Positions 18,210 to 26,198 of a DNA stretch of 45,583 bases are shown piece by piece. The position numbers were made by a program, and so were the translations under genes. The stretch is from JBAXGW01 sp037139195 (lineage in GTDB: Bacteria > Bacteroidota > Bacteroidia > Bacteroidales > JAHJDW01). Within the stretch, counting starts at the first letter, position 1. Each line of letters opens with the position of its first letter. Under the pieces are notes generated by a model. The model saw only the letters and a program-made list of their open reading frames with translations, made no database searches and was not told the DNA's origin. The stretch lies in the NCBI GenBank assembly GCA_037139195.1, contig JBAXGW010000034.1:1-45583 (forward strand). The letters are read 5' to 3'.

Positions 18210-18863
18210 TTAAAATTTAGATTTTTTCTCTTTTAGCGCATTTACAACTCCAGCTTGCACTTCAATTTCTTTTTTTGTTGTTTCTTGATCCTTATCGTTT
18301 TGAATAATTTTACTTTCAGCATCCGAAATGTCATTTTTCCATTTTTCAATATTCGATTTCAACCTGTCTTTATCTTTAACTAAATCAGACTGTTTGCCAT
18401 TTACATTGCGAAGTTTCTTTTCTTCATCAGATATTTTTTCTTCTAAAGCAGCTATTGCAACATTTTTAGCAAAATCTTCTATCATCTTTTCGGCTACAGA
18501 ATATTCTGACGAATGCATTTTTTTATTTAAAAAAATACCACCTAAATCATAACCTACATAAAGTTTTACGCCTTCTTTTGTTTCTTCGATAACTGCATAT
18601 ACATCAACCGTATTGACCGACATCGATTTTATTAAAGCATTATCAGCAAATATTTCTTTTTTGCTCGATACTTTTGCATCAAAGCTTTTCATTAGTCTAC
18701 GCCATTCTTTTTCAACCAAATCTTTATCGGCTTCAGGAATTAATACATACAAAACATCTTGTTTTGCGCCATTAATATCAGTGCGTTCGTCGGTAACTCT
18801 CATTTTTTGAGCAAATACGGTTGTGCACGACAACAAAATAAATAATACAAATAATTTTCTCAT
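18210..18863 (-). CDS. Secreted coiled-coil protein of unknown function
   Basis: 217 residues with a signal peptide (MRKLFVLFILLSCTTVFAQ). The mature N-terminal ~115 residues are a compact domain, and from about residue 130 (AALEEKISDEEKKLRNVNGKQ onward) a long charged coiled coil continues to the end. The start codon overlaps the DUF502 stop (ATGA). No known domain is recognised. A periplasmic scaffold or envelope sensor is possible; the overlap with a DUF502 membrane protein suggests the two products work together. Confidence 0.8.
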   Translation of the reverse strand: MRKLFVLFILLSCTTVFAQKMRVTDERTDINGAKQDVLYVLIPEADKDLVEKEWRRLMKSFDAKVSSKKEIFADNALIKSMSVNTVDVYAVIEETKEGVKLYVGYDLGGIFLNKKMHSSEYSVAEKMIEDFAKNVAIAALEEKISDEEKKLRNVNGKQSDLVKDKDRLKSNIEKWKNDISDAESKIIQNDKDQETTKKEIEVQAGVVNALKEKKSKF

Positions 18864-19438
18864 AATTCTTTGGTTTTTATGTCAGTAACTCCGCCCGATA
18901 TAATAAACTTCATAACCTCTGTTGACGATGCATTTATGGGCGTTATATTTTCAACAGGTACGATAAATAAGCTTCCCGAAAAAGTATATGAAAAGGGAAG
19001 ATATACAGCTACTTTATTCCCTCCAATTCCAAGCATTTTCAAATCTTTTGCGGTAACAAATCCAATTTTTTCTAAATCATTTTCTTTAGATATTTTCACT
19101 AAAACAGGTTCGTTAAATTTTTTCTTTTGCCCAACAAATGCCGACATTAAATCTTTAACCGAAGTATACAACACTTTAATTAAAGGCATTTCCTCAAATA
19201 TACTATCAAAAAAACTAAATAAAGGACGAAGCAAAATTGAAGAACCAATAAACCCTAAAAAAGTGATTAATGCCAAAACCATAATAATCCCCAAACCCTG
19301 CAATGGCATTGGGAGAGGGATAAGTGAGTTGAATAAACTAATAAAATAATATATAACTAAAACAGTTGCCGAAATTGGAGCTGTAAAGAAAATTCCTTGA
19401 AGAAAATAATTGAAAATACGTTTAAAAAATCGTTTCAT
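18860..19438 (-). CDS. DUF502 family membrane protein
   Basis: 192 residues from ATG. Two TM helices (about 10-35 and 45-72) with the family segment LGIIMVLALITFLGFIGSSILLRPLFSFFDSIFEEMPLIKVLYTSVKDLMSAF, then a soluble domain with KIGFVTAK and VAVYLPFSYTFSGSLFIVPVENI. This order and length match DUF502 proteins, whose biochemical role is unknown. First gene of the operon leading to lpxB; a consensus promoter lies 23 nt upstream. Confidence 0.88.
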   Translation of the reverse strand: MKRFFKRIFNYFLQGIFFTAPISATVLVIYYFISLFNSLIPLPMPLQGLGIIMVLALITFLGFIGSSILLRPLFSFFDSIFEEMPLIKVLYTSVKDLMSAFVGQKKKFNEPVLVKISKENDLEKIGFVTAKDLKMLGIGGNKVAVYLPFSYTFSGSLFIVPVENITPINASSTEVMKFIISGGVTDIKTKEL

Positions 19439-19460
19439 TCTTTTACAATATTTTAATATA

Positions 19461-19492
19461 CAAACCTACGCTAAAATAAGCAATTAGCCAAA
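19461..19492 (-). promoter_or_regulatory. Promoter of the DUF502-surE-lpxB operon
   Basis: The minus strand reads TTTG (19492-19489), a 20-nt spacer and TAGGTTTG (19468-19461). Both boxes match the Bacteroidota housekeeping consensus exactly. The predicted leader to the ATG at 19438 is about 20 nt. Confidence 0.85.
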
Positions 19493-19541
19493 CCCAGATT
19501 TATTTTTGACTAACAATTTCTTAACAAATCTTTCAAAACTA

Positions 19542-19736
19542 CTTAGAGTATTTAGAGTGTCTAGAGTATTTAGAGTTTATAAAGTTGAAAGTTTGTAAAG
19601 TATTTAAAGTGACTAGAGTACTTAGAGTGTCTAGAGTATTTAGAGTTTAAGTTTACATGCTTTCAACATTAAGAACTTACTAACTTTATAAATTTTATTA
19701 CTTTAAGAACTTTCAAACTTTAAAACTTTCTACTTT
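19542..19736. repeat. Nonameric repeat array (NNTARAGTN) with inverted arm
   Basis: Two blocks of five exact 9-nt units (19542-19586 and 19603-19647; units such as TTTAGAGTG and TCTAGAGTA) are separated by a 16-nt irregular stretch. From about 19660 to 19736 the inverse motif (ACTTTA/ACTTTC) recurs at 7-9 nt spacing. The array fills most of the 350-nt gap between two divergent promoters (19461 and 19757). Confidence 0.8.
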
Positions 19737-19756
19737 ACTAACATGCTTATTTTTAT

Positions 19757-19764
19757 TATATTTG
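19757..19764 (+). promoter_or_regulatory. -7 box of the zinc peptidase promoter
   Basis: TATATTTG matches TAnnTTTG exactly, 24 nt upstream of the ATG at 19789. The -33 region is only T-rich and falls inside the tail of the repeat array. Confidence 0.65.
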
Positions 19765-19788
19765 CAGTAGATTTAAAATTCAAAAACT

Positions 19789-20481
19789 ATGCATTACGGA
19801 AATATGACAATTTATGTAATTTTGGGATTAACCCTATTATTTAGCTTTATTGTTAGCAGCAGACTAAAATCTAAATTCGAAAAATACTCTAAAACCCCTC
19901 TCCCATTTGGATTGTCGGGAAAAGAAATTGCTGAAAAAATGTTGCGCGAAAATGGCATTTACGACGTTCGTGTAACTTGCGTTCCTGGTCAATTAACCGA
20001 CCACTACGACCCAATTAATAAAACAGTAAACTTAAGTACAGCTGTTTTTGAAGGTCACCACATTTCTGCTGCTGCTGTTTCGGCTCACGAGTGCGGACAC
20101 GCTATTCAGCATGCAGAATCATACAGCTTTTTACAAATGCGTTCTAAATTAGTTCCAATTGTTAGCTTTAGCTCTAATATTATGCAATGGGTTTTATTAG
20201 CAGGAATTTTATTACTTAATACTTTTCCAAGTTTATTGTTAATAGGAATATTAATGTTTGCTGTTACAACTCTTTTCAGCTTTATAACTTTGCCTGTAGA
20301 AATTAATGCATCGCAAAGAGCAGTTGCATGGTTATCAAACACTGGCATTGTTAGCGGACAAGGCGAAGAACAAGCAAAAGACGCATTAAAATGGGCTGCT
20401 TACACTTATGTTATTGCGGCATTAGGCTCATTAGCAACGCTGCTTTACTATATTAGCATATTCTCAGGAAGAAGAGATTAG
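19789..20481 (+). CDS. Membrane zinc metallopeptidase (Zn_peptidase_2 family)
   Basis: 230 residues from ATG. An N-terminal TM helix (about 6-24) is followed by AVSAHECGHAIQHAESYSFLQMRSKLVP, with the HExxH-type zinc site HECGH at 100-104, and the motif FEGHHISAAAVSAHE typical of this family. Hydrophobic helices at about 120-165 and 205-225 follow, with the downstream acidic segment LPVEINASQRAVAWL. The family comprises neutral zinc peptidases of the YugP type anchored in the inner membrane; the substrate is unknown. The gene is monocistronic and convergent with fabG. Confidence 0.9.
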   Translation: MHYGNMTIYVILGLTLLFSFIVSSRLKSKFEKYSKTPLPFGLSGKEIAEKMLRENGIYDVRVTCVPGQLTDHYDPINKTVNLSTAVFEGHHISAAAVSAHECGHAIQHAESYSFLQMRSKLVPIVSFSSNIMQWVLLAGILLLNTFPSLLLIGILMFAVTTLFSFITLPVEINASQRAVAWLSNTGIVSGQGEEQAKDALKWAAYTYVIAALGSLATLLYYISIFSGRRD

Positions 20482-20492
20482 AGGTGAAGTCT

Positions 20493-20541
20493 GAATTCAG
20501 AAGTCACAAACAAGAAGTAAGAATCAAGAATTTAGAAGAAA
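20493..20541 (+). repeat. Seven-unit heptameric repeat after the zinc peptidase gene
   Basis: Seven contiguous 7-nt units (GAATTCA, GAAGTCA, GAATCAA and variants; consensus GAAKYMA) start 12 nt after the stop codon. One unit begins with C instead of G. The family recurs at 11024-11058. Confidence 0.75.
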
Positions 20542-20559
20542 TCTTACGGAATTACGAAA

Positions 20560-20600
20560 AAAAAACTCCGACAAACATTTAGTTCTTCGGAGTTTTTTAT
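20560..20600. terminator. Bidirectional terminator between zinc peptidase and fabG
   Basis: ACTCCGA (20565-20571) pairs with TCGGAGT (20587-20593); the stem is flanked by an A-run upstream and T6 downstream, so it can terminate transcription from either side. Confidence 0.88.
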
Positions 20601-20628
20601 TGATTAAAAAAACAATTCTAAATGCAAG

Positions 20629-20746
20629 ATTTTAAAATGGAATTAAATGCAAGGCTTTTGAAATTTTTAAATTTAGGAGTTTACATTTAGCAAATGACTA
20701 AATTTAAAAATGAGAATAACGCAGCAGTTGATTTCATTTTAAAGCC
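20629..20746 (-). repeat. Long imperfect palindromic intergenic element, copy 2
   Basis: Read on the minus strand it contains TTTTTAAATTTAGTCATTTGC and then GTAAACTCCTAAATTTAAAA, the same core as copy 1 at 8741-8862. The outer arms pair through ATTTTAAAATGGAAT and ATTTCATTTTAAAG-type sequence. The ends diverge from copy 1 and one arm seems shortened by about 20 nt. It ends only about 3 nt beyond the fabG stop. Confidence 0.72.
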
Positions 20747-20748
20747 GA

Positions 20749-21495
20749 CTAGGTTTGCATTCCGCCACATACATTAATAACCTGCCCAGTAACATAAACA
20801 GACATGTTTGAACCTAAGAATACGCATAAATCTGCAACTTCTTCAGGCTTACCAGCACGTTTTAATGGGATATCGTTAAACCATTTTTGTTTAATCTCAT
20901 CTGAAAGGTTTGCTGTCATTTCTGTTTCAATAAACCCTGGAGCAACAGCGTTGCAACGAATATTTCTAGAGCCTAATTCTTGTGCAATAGATTTTGAAAA
21001 ACCAATAATACCGGCTTTAGAGGCAGAGTAATTTGATTGACCTGCATTACCTTCAACACCAACAACCGAGCTCATATTAATAATAGAACCGCTTCTTTGT
21101 TTCAACATTACTTTCTGCACAGCTTTAGTCATGTTGAAAACCGATTTAAGATTAACTGTCATTACTAAATCCCAATCGCCTTCGCTCATTCGCATAAGTA
21201 AATTATCTCTAGTAATACCTGCATTATTTACAAGTATGTCGATAGTTCCAAACTCTGCAGCAACATCCGTAATAAGCTTTTCAGATGCTTCAAACGAACT
21301 TGCATCAGAAGCATAGCCTTTTGCTTTTACGCCATAGCTTTGTAACTCTTTTTCTAATTCAATAGCGGCTTCGTTATATTGCAAATCAGAAAATGCAATA
21401 TTAGCACCTTGTTTTGCATAAGTAATTGCAATTGCTTTACCAATACCACGAACAGCACCAGTAATAATTGCGGTTTTTCCTTCTAAAAGCTTCAT
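20749..21495 (-). CDS. fabG: 3-oxoacyl-ACP reductase
   Basis: 248 residues, the normal length. NADPH-binding TGAVRGIGKA (12-21), NNAG (90-93), and the SDR catalytic set Asn 115, Ser 143, Tyr 156 and Lys 160 (YSASK) are present, as are the FabG-like NAGITRDNLLMRM and the C-terminal YVTGQVINVCGGMQT. It reduces 3-oxoacyl-ACP in the fatty acid elongation cycle in the cytoplasm. No other fab gene is adjacent, so a PhaB-type acetoacetyl-CoA reductase is possible but less likely. It has its own -7 box and palindromic candidate operators upstream. Confidence 0.93.
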   Translation of the reverse strand: MKLLEGKTAIITGAVRGIGKAIAITYAKQGANIAFSDLQYNEAAIELEKELQSYGVKAKGYASDASSFEASEKLITDVAAEFGTIDILVNNAGITRDNLLMRMSEGDWDLVMTVNLKSVFNMTKAVQKVMLKQRSGSIINMSSVVGVEGNAGQSNYSASKAGIIGFSKSIAQELGSRNIRCNAVAPGFIETEMTANLSDEIKQKWFNDIPLKRAGKPEEVADLCVFLGSNMSVYVTGQVINVCGGMQT

Positions 21496-21529
21496 CAGTA
21501 TATTTTTTTGTTAATACTAAATATTTGTG

Positions 21530-21537
21530 CAAAGATA
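21530..21537 (-). promoter_or_regulatory. -7 box of the fabG promoter
   Basis: The minus strand reads TATCTTTG, an exact TAnnTTTG element 34 nt upstream of the ATG at 21495. The expected -33 region overlaps the palindrome at 21551-21565. Confidence 0.6.
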
Positions 21538-21550
21538 TTCACAATTCTTT

Positions 21551-21565
21551 TTCCTGTATCAGGAA
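21551..21565. promoter_or_regulatory. Perfect 15-nt palindrome overlapping the fabG -33 region
   Basis: TTCCTG-TAT-CAGGAA has perfect 6-nt arms, 13 nt upstream of the fabG -7 box. A second palindrome, TGTTAA-CGTT-TTAACA, lies at 21604-21619. Spacing suits a repressor operator; no regulator is known. Confidence 0.4.
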
Positions 21566-21623
21566 CGAAAAACAGTTTTCAACAAAAAAAAGAGGATTTC
21601 TGTTGTTAACGTTTTAACATTGA

Positions 21624-21752
21624 TAGTGAGTCGTCAATAGTGAGTCGTGAGTAGACAATTACAAACTTTTACAATCTACACATGCAACACTAATAATTAC
21701 CAATATTAGGCTCGTCAAGTTCTATTCATTACTAACCATTCACTACTCACTA
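21624..21752. repeat. TAGTGAG heptad arrays as inverted arms
   Basis: Plus-strand heptads TAGTGAG/TCGTCAA/TCGTGAG occupy 21624-21654. The opposite strand carries TAGTGAG, TAGTGAA, TGGTTAG and TAATGAA units at 21752-21725, starting immediately after the stop codon of the glycogen synthase-phosphorylase gene. The arms are about 70 nt apart and partly self-complementary. Confidence 0.7.
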
Positions 21753-21753
21753 T

Positions 21754-24700
21754 TTAAAACCATTTAATCAAATAAAAATCTTGTCGATGTGGCAAATCAG
21801 TGTGTTTAGGATACATTCTAAATGCATAATCAAAAACTCCGGCTTTGGTTGAAGGAATATCGCAAATAAATTTAACCACGCTTCCTTCAATTTTTGCAAT
21901 TTTTAATTCATATTTCGATTCTATCTCCTTCACTTCATCGTTTGTTTTTTGTCCGAAAATAATCTCAATTCCTATATCTTCAGCATCTAATTCGTGAGTA
22001 TCAAGTGTGAGTTCTGCATAGAAATTATCACCAAGCGCCATAGGTTTTTCGGTAGAATTAGGGCAACTCAATTCTAACAACTCAATGCTATCCCAACCCC
22101 TAAGCATTTTTTTCTTCCATGCCGAAAGTTGTTTCGCCATTTCAAAGTTGTTATTTCTAATTTTATCAGAGCGTTCAAAAAGTTTTGTATAGAATTGAGC
22201 TTGGTAATCATCAATCATTCGTTTCATGGTAAAACGAGGCGCAATTTTAGAAATGGTATTTTTAACAACCGAAACCCATTTTACAGGAACTTCGTTTTCA
22301 TTTCTATCATAAAACATAGGAATTATCTCATATTCGAATGAATTGTAAAGCGTTTCGGAATCTAATTCGTTTTGAAAATCCTGACATTCATAAGTTCTTT
22401 CTTCTTTCAACGCCCAACCAGCTTCAGGCAAGTAACCTTCGGCCCACCAGCCATCAAGCACGCTGAAATTCACAACGCCGTTCATAATTGCTTTTTCACC
22501 ACTGGTCCCCGATGCTTCAAGCGGACGTGTTGGAGTATTCAGCCACATATCAACTCCAGAAGTAAGCATTTTGCCAAGCTCCATGTCGTAATCTTCAATA
22601 AAAGCTACTTTGCCAATGAATTGAGGCATTTTTGATATTTCAACAATACGTTTTATCAAATCTTGTCCTGCTTTATCTGCTGGATGGGCTTTGCCTGCAT
22701 AAACCAATTGCGTAGGTCGTTCTTTATTGTTCAATATCTGGCTCAATCTGTCTAAATTATTAAACAACAAATGCGCTCTTTTATATGTTGCAAATCTTCT
22801 GGCAAAACCAATAGTAAAAGCATTTTCGTCAAAATTTTCAATGGTCTTTAAAATCAATTGAGGATTTTCCTGACGACGAGTCATATCTTTGCTAACGCGA
22901 TATTTCAAATAGTTTACCAAATCTGTACGTTGTTCATTTCGGATATTCCAAATATCAGAATCGTTCACATATTGAATTTTATCCCACAAAGATAAATTCG
23001 ATTGATTTTCAACGAAGTTTTCGCCAAATTCTTTATTGTAAAGGTTTTTCCAGCGAGTTGCAGTCCATGTTGGGTAATGAACGCCATTTGTAACGGAACT
23101 GATATGAATTTCATCAGCAAAATAGCCCTCATACATAGGAGCGAACATTTCGCGCGAAACCCTTCCATGTATTTTGCTAACGCCATTCACTTCTTGCGAA
23201 AGTTTGAGCGCCAAAACACTCATCGAGAACTTAGATTCTAAATTATTCTCATCGAAACGACCCAAACTCATAAAAGCATTCCAACTAATATTTAATCTAT
23301 CAGCATAATGCGGAATATACGCTCGCAAAATATCTTCTGTAAACTCATCATGACCAGCAGGAACAGGCGTATGCGTTGTGAATAAAGTAGACGAACGCAC
23401 TACTTCAACTGCTTGGTTGAAGGTAAGTTTTCTGCGATGAACAAGCATTCTAAGTCTTTCCAAACCTATAAATGCAGCGTGTCCTTCGTTGCAATGATAA
23501 ACATCTGGCTTAAGTCCTAATTTATCAAGGAAACGAATACCTCCAACACCAATCAAAAGCTCTTGTTTAAATCTATTTTCCCAATCGCCACCATAAAGTT
23601 GGTGTGTAACCTGACGGTCAGAATCTGTATTTTCTTCCAAATCAGTATCTAATAAATATAGTGGAATTCTGCCAACGTCGACACGCCATATTTTGGCAAA
23701 CATTTTTCTTCCTGGCAAAGAAATGCTAATTTTTAGCCATTCTCCTTCATCATCACGAACTGGAGAAAGAGGTAAATCGGTGTATTTCTGAGGTTTATAT
23801 TCCGCAATCTGCTCACCTGATGGAGAAAGCTTTTGAATAAAATAACCATACCTATATAACAAGCCAACTCCAACAATATTGACATTCGAATCACTTGCTT
23901 CTTTAAGATAATCGCCAGCCAACATACCTAAACCACCTGAGAATATTTTCAATGAATTATGCAAACCATATTCCATAGAAAAATAGGCAACCTGATGCTC
24001 GGATTTGTATTGTGCTTTGTCCATGTAATCGTCGAACTTGCGCATTACTGTTTTCAACTTGTCAATAAAATCAGCATCTGCTTCAAGTTCTTGAAAACGA
24101 TTGTAAGATGTGGTATTAAGCATCGAAATCGGGTTTCTTTTGCAGCGTTCAAATTGCTCTGAATTAACATATTCAAATAATTCCTGTGCTTCATGATTCC
24201 ATGACCACCAAAGATTCTTAGATAAACGGTGTAAATCTTGCAAACTCTCTGGTATGCTTGGTTTAATAAAAATCTTTTTCCAAATTGGATGTTGTTTTTC
24301 TTTAATTAGTGAATCAATCTCTACTTCTGTGTGCTTCCAATTGTACAAATCAAATCTTTCGCTTACTTTTTCTAAAGCAATTGAATATGCATCTAAATAT
24401 TTATTTACTAAGTTTTCCCAAAGCGCAATTCTAGATATTTCGAAAGCTTTATCTCTTGCTATGTCCATTTCAGCAACCGACATTAAAGCGTACTTTGTCA
24501 AAACCGTTGAAATTTCAGCAATAACAAAATCGTCATTTTCATCATCTCGTTCAATTACTCTAACGCCATCTGTATCAGGTCCGTATTTATCATTTACCCA
24601 TACTCCAAAACCTGCAAGTGATGTTGTAACAGTTGGAATGTGAAATGCGATACTTTCAAGTGGCGTATAACCCCATGGTTCGTAATACGAAGGAAATACG

Positions 24701-25983
24701 CTGATATCAAACCCAATAAGAAAATCATAATATGGCATATTGAAAATCCCATCGTGCCCATTTAAGTAACATGGAACAAACATTACTTTTACCTTGTCTT
24801 CGGGTTTATTATGCAAGCCAACTTCTTTTAATTTTCTTAATGCTGGATCTGAATCCATTTCATGGAGAAAATGTGTTAGATAATCTTGTGTATGAGGCTC
24901 ATCGAAATTTGGTTTATCAATACGCTCACAAACATCAGGTCTTGCGCCGCCATGATAAGCAGGAACTGCTAGTACAGCTATTACTTCCTTGTTAAGATTT
25001 GGATCGTTGTTTAGTTTCGCAAGTGATTCAATATATAAATCAATTCCTTTGTTTTTAAATTCGTACCTTCCACTATTTATAACCAACATCACATTTTCAT
25101 CTACAGGTTGATTAAAAACTGCTTGAGCAACTTCAATTATTGCTCTTCTAGCATTTTTACGTTTTCTAAGAAACTCATCCGTATTTGGCACAAAACCATC
25201 TTCGAAACCATTTTGAGTTACTAAATCCACTTCTTTCTCAAGAAAATATTTGCATTCTTTAGCTGTAATATCACTAACCGTAGTGAAGCTATCGGCATTA
25301 TGAGCCGACAAACGCTCTAAAGAATGCTTGGATAAAATAGAAAAGTTACGAGCATAGGTATCTGGATTGTATTTATCGATATTTTTATATAATGGCTGCC
25401 CATTTCCTGCAAGCGAACGTCCTAAAATAGTTGCATGTGTAGTAAAAACACATCCAATCTGAGGCACATTTGTTCTTAAGTATAGTATACCAGAACCAGT
25501 CATCCACTCATGAAATTGAGCAATTATTTTATCTTGAGCAGTAAGGTTGTAGTTGTAAAAACTTTCAATTACTTTAGCTGATGCATATCCAAACATTGCT
25601 GGTTCAATATAATCCCATCCACCAGTTAGCGAATCTAATTTGAAGAATTCCCAAAGTTCAGCAAATACCTTGTCTTTAATAGCAAAATAAGGCGTAAAAT
25701 CCACAAGAATCGCAACAGGTTTTCCAGTAATATTCCATCGGCCAACTCTGATACGCAAACCCTCTTTCTCCGCTTGTTTACGCCATGATTTAAATAGAAA
25801 TTTATCTTCAATAAATTCTGCATTGTCGTGTGAATCTTTCCACACATCAGGACCAATAAGAATTAAATTATCTTTATAATCTTGAACTAATGTAAGTGCT
25901 TTTGTAGAAACAACGGTATAAATTCCGCCTACTTTATTGCAAACTTCCCAACTTGTTTCGAAAATATAATCTGGTTTTATCAT
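21754..25983 (-). CDS. Fused glycogen synthase and alpha-glucan phosphorylase
   Basis: 1409 residues. The N-terminal half (about 1-550) is a GT3/GT5-like glycogen synthase (FETSWEVCNKVGGIYTVVSTKA, AQFHEWMTGSGILYLR, VFTTHATILGRSLAG, PSYYEPWGYTPLESIAF). A DUF3417 segment follows (about 575-660, LHRLSKNLWWSWNHEAQELF), then a GT35 phosphorylase domain (YFSMEYGLHNSLKIFSGGLGMLAGDYLKEASD, VYHCNEGHAAFIGLERLR, and the PLP-binding GTSGEKAIMNG with Lys about 1164). A C-terminal beta-rich domain of ~110 residues ends the chain. One polypeptide thus carries the activity that extends alpha-1,4-glucan and the one that cuts it to glucose-1-phosphate. This fusion is known from Bacteroidota. The C-terminus abuts the TAGTGAG repeats. 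Confidence 0.92.
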   Translation of the reverse strand: MIKPDYIFETSWEVCNKVGGIYTVVSTKALTLVQDYKDNLILIGPDVWKDSHDNAEFIEDKFLFKSWRKQAEKEGLRIRVGRWNITGKPVAILVDFTPYFAIKDKVFAELWEFFKLDSLTGGWDYIEPAMFGYASAKVIESFYNYNLTAQDKIIAQFHEWMTGSGILYLRTNVPQIGCVFTTHATILGRSLAGNGQPLYKNIDKYNPDTYARNFSILSKHSLERLSAHNADSFTTVSDITAKECKYFLEKEVDLVTQNGFEDGFVPNTDEFLRKRKNARRAIIEVAQAVFNQPVDENVMLVINSGRYEFKNKGIDLYIESLAKLNNDPNLNKEVIAVLAVPAYHGGARPDVCERIDKPNFDEPHTQDYLTHFLHEMDSDPALRKLKEVGLHNKPEDKVKVMFVPCYLNGHDGIFNMPYYDFLIGFDISVFPSYYEPWGYTPLESIAFHIPTVTTSLAGFGVWVNDKYGPDTDGVRVIERDDENDDFVIAEISTVLTKYALMSVAEMDIARDKAFEISRIALWENLVNKYLDAYSIALEKVSERFDLYNWKHTEVEIDSLIKEKQHPIWKKIFIKPSIPESLQDLHRLSKNLWWSWNHEAQELFEYVNSEQFERCKRNPISMLNTTSYNRFQELEADADFIDKLKTVMRKFDDYMDKAQYKSEHQVAYFSMEYGLHNSLKIFSGGLGMLAGDYLKEASDSNVNIVGVGLLYRYGYFIQKLSPSGEQIAEYKPQKYTDLPLSPVRDDEGEWLKISISLPGRKMFAKIWRVDVGRIPLYLLDTDLEENTDSDRQVTHQLYGGDWENRFKQELLIGVGGIRFLDKLGLKPDVYHCNEGHAAFIGLERLRMLVHRRKLTFNQAVEVVRSSTLFTTHTPVPAGHDEFTEDILRAYIPHYADRLNISWNAFMSLGRFDENNLESKFSMSVLALKLSQEVNGVSKIHGRVSREMFAPMYEGYFADEIHISSVTNGVHYPTWTATRWKNLYNKEFGENFVENQSNLSLWDKIQYVNDSDIWNIRNEQRTDLVNYLKYRVSKDMTRRQENPQLILKTIENFDENAFTIGFARRFATYKRAHLLFNNLDRLSQILNNKERPTQLVYAGKAHPADKAGQDLIKRIVEISKMPQFIGKVAFIEDYDMELGKMLTSGVDMWLNTPTRPLEASGTSGEKAIMNGVVNFSVLDGWWAEGYLPEAGWALKEERTYECQDFQNELDSETLYNSFEYEIIPMFYDRNENEVPVKWVSVVKNTISKIAPRFTMKRMIDDYQAQFYTKLFERSDKIRNNNFEMAKQLSAWKKKMLRGWDSIELLELSCPNSTEKPMALGDNFYAELTLDTHELDAEDIGIEIIFGQKTNDEVKEIESKYELKIAKIEGSVVKFICDIPSTKAGVFDYAFRMYPKHTDLPHRQDFYLIKWF

Positions 25984-26137
25984 ACTATTAAAGAATTTTA
26001 CTTAATGATAAAGATAATTAATTATTAAATAAATACAAGCATTATCAATTAAAGAATTACTAACAAGAAATAAAAAACTAAAAATCAAAAAGTTAATTAA
26101 ATTACAGAAAAAAAATTGAAAAAACATTAAAATAATA

Positions 26138-26168
26138 TTGACTTTGGACTGCAATATTAGTAACTTTA
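26138..26168 (+). promoter_or_regulatory. Probable promoter of the small ORF at 26199
   Basis: TTG at 26138-26140, a 20-nt spacer and TAACTTTA at 26161-26168 match the consensus except for the last base of the -7 box. The predicted start is about 25 nt upstream of the ATG. Confidence 0.5.
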
Positions 26169-26198
26169 AACAAATGAATGTTAAACTAATCTAAAGAT

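Noticed and set aside
18870..19349. 159-codon plus-strand ORF opposite the DUF502 gene
   Set aside because: Antisense to a well-supported gene with recognisable domains; no promoter or family features.
26174..26194. Six-codon upstream ORF before the gene at 26199
   Set aside because: Short ORFs arise often in AT-rich leaders; there is no regulatory amino acid run or attenuator structure.
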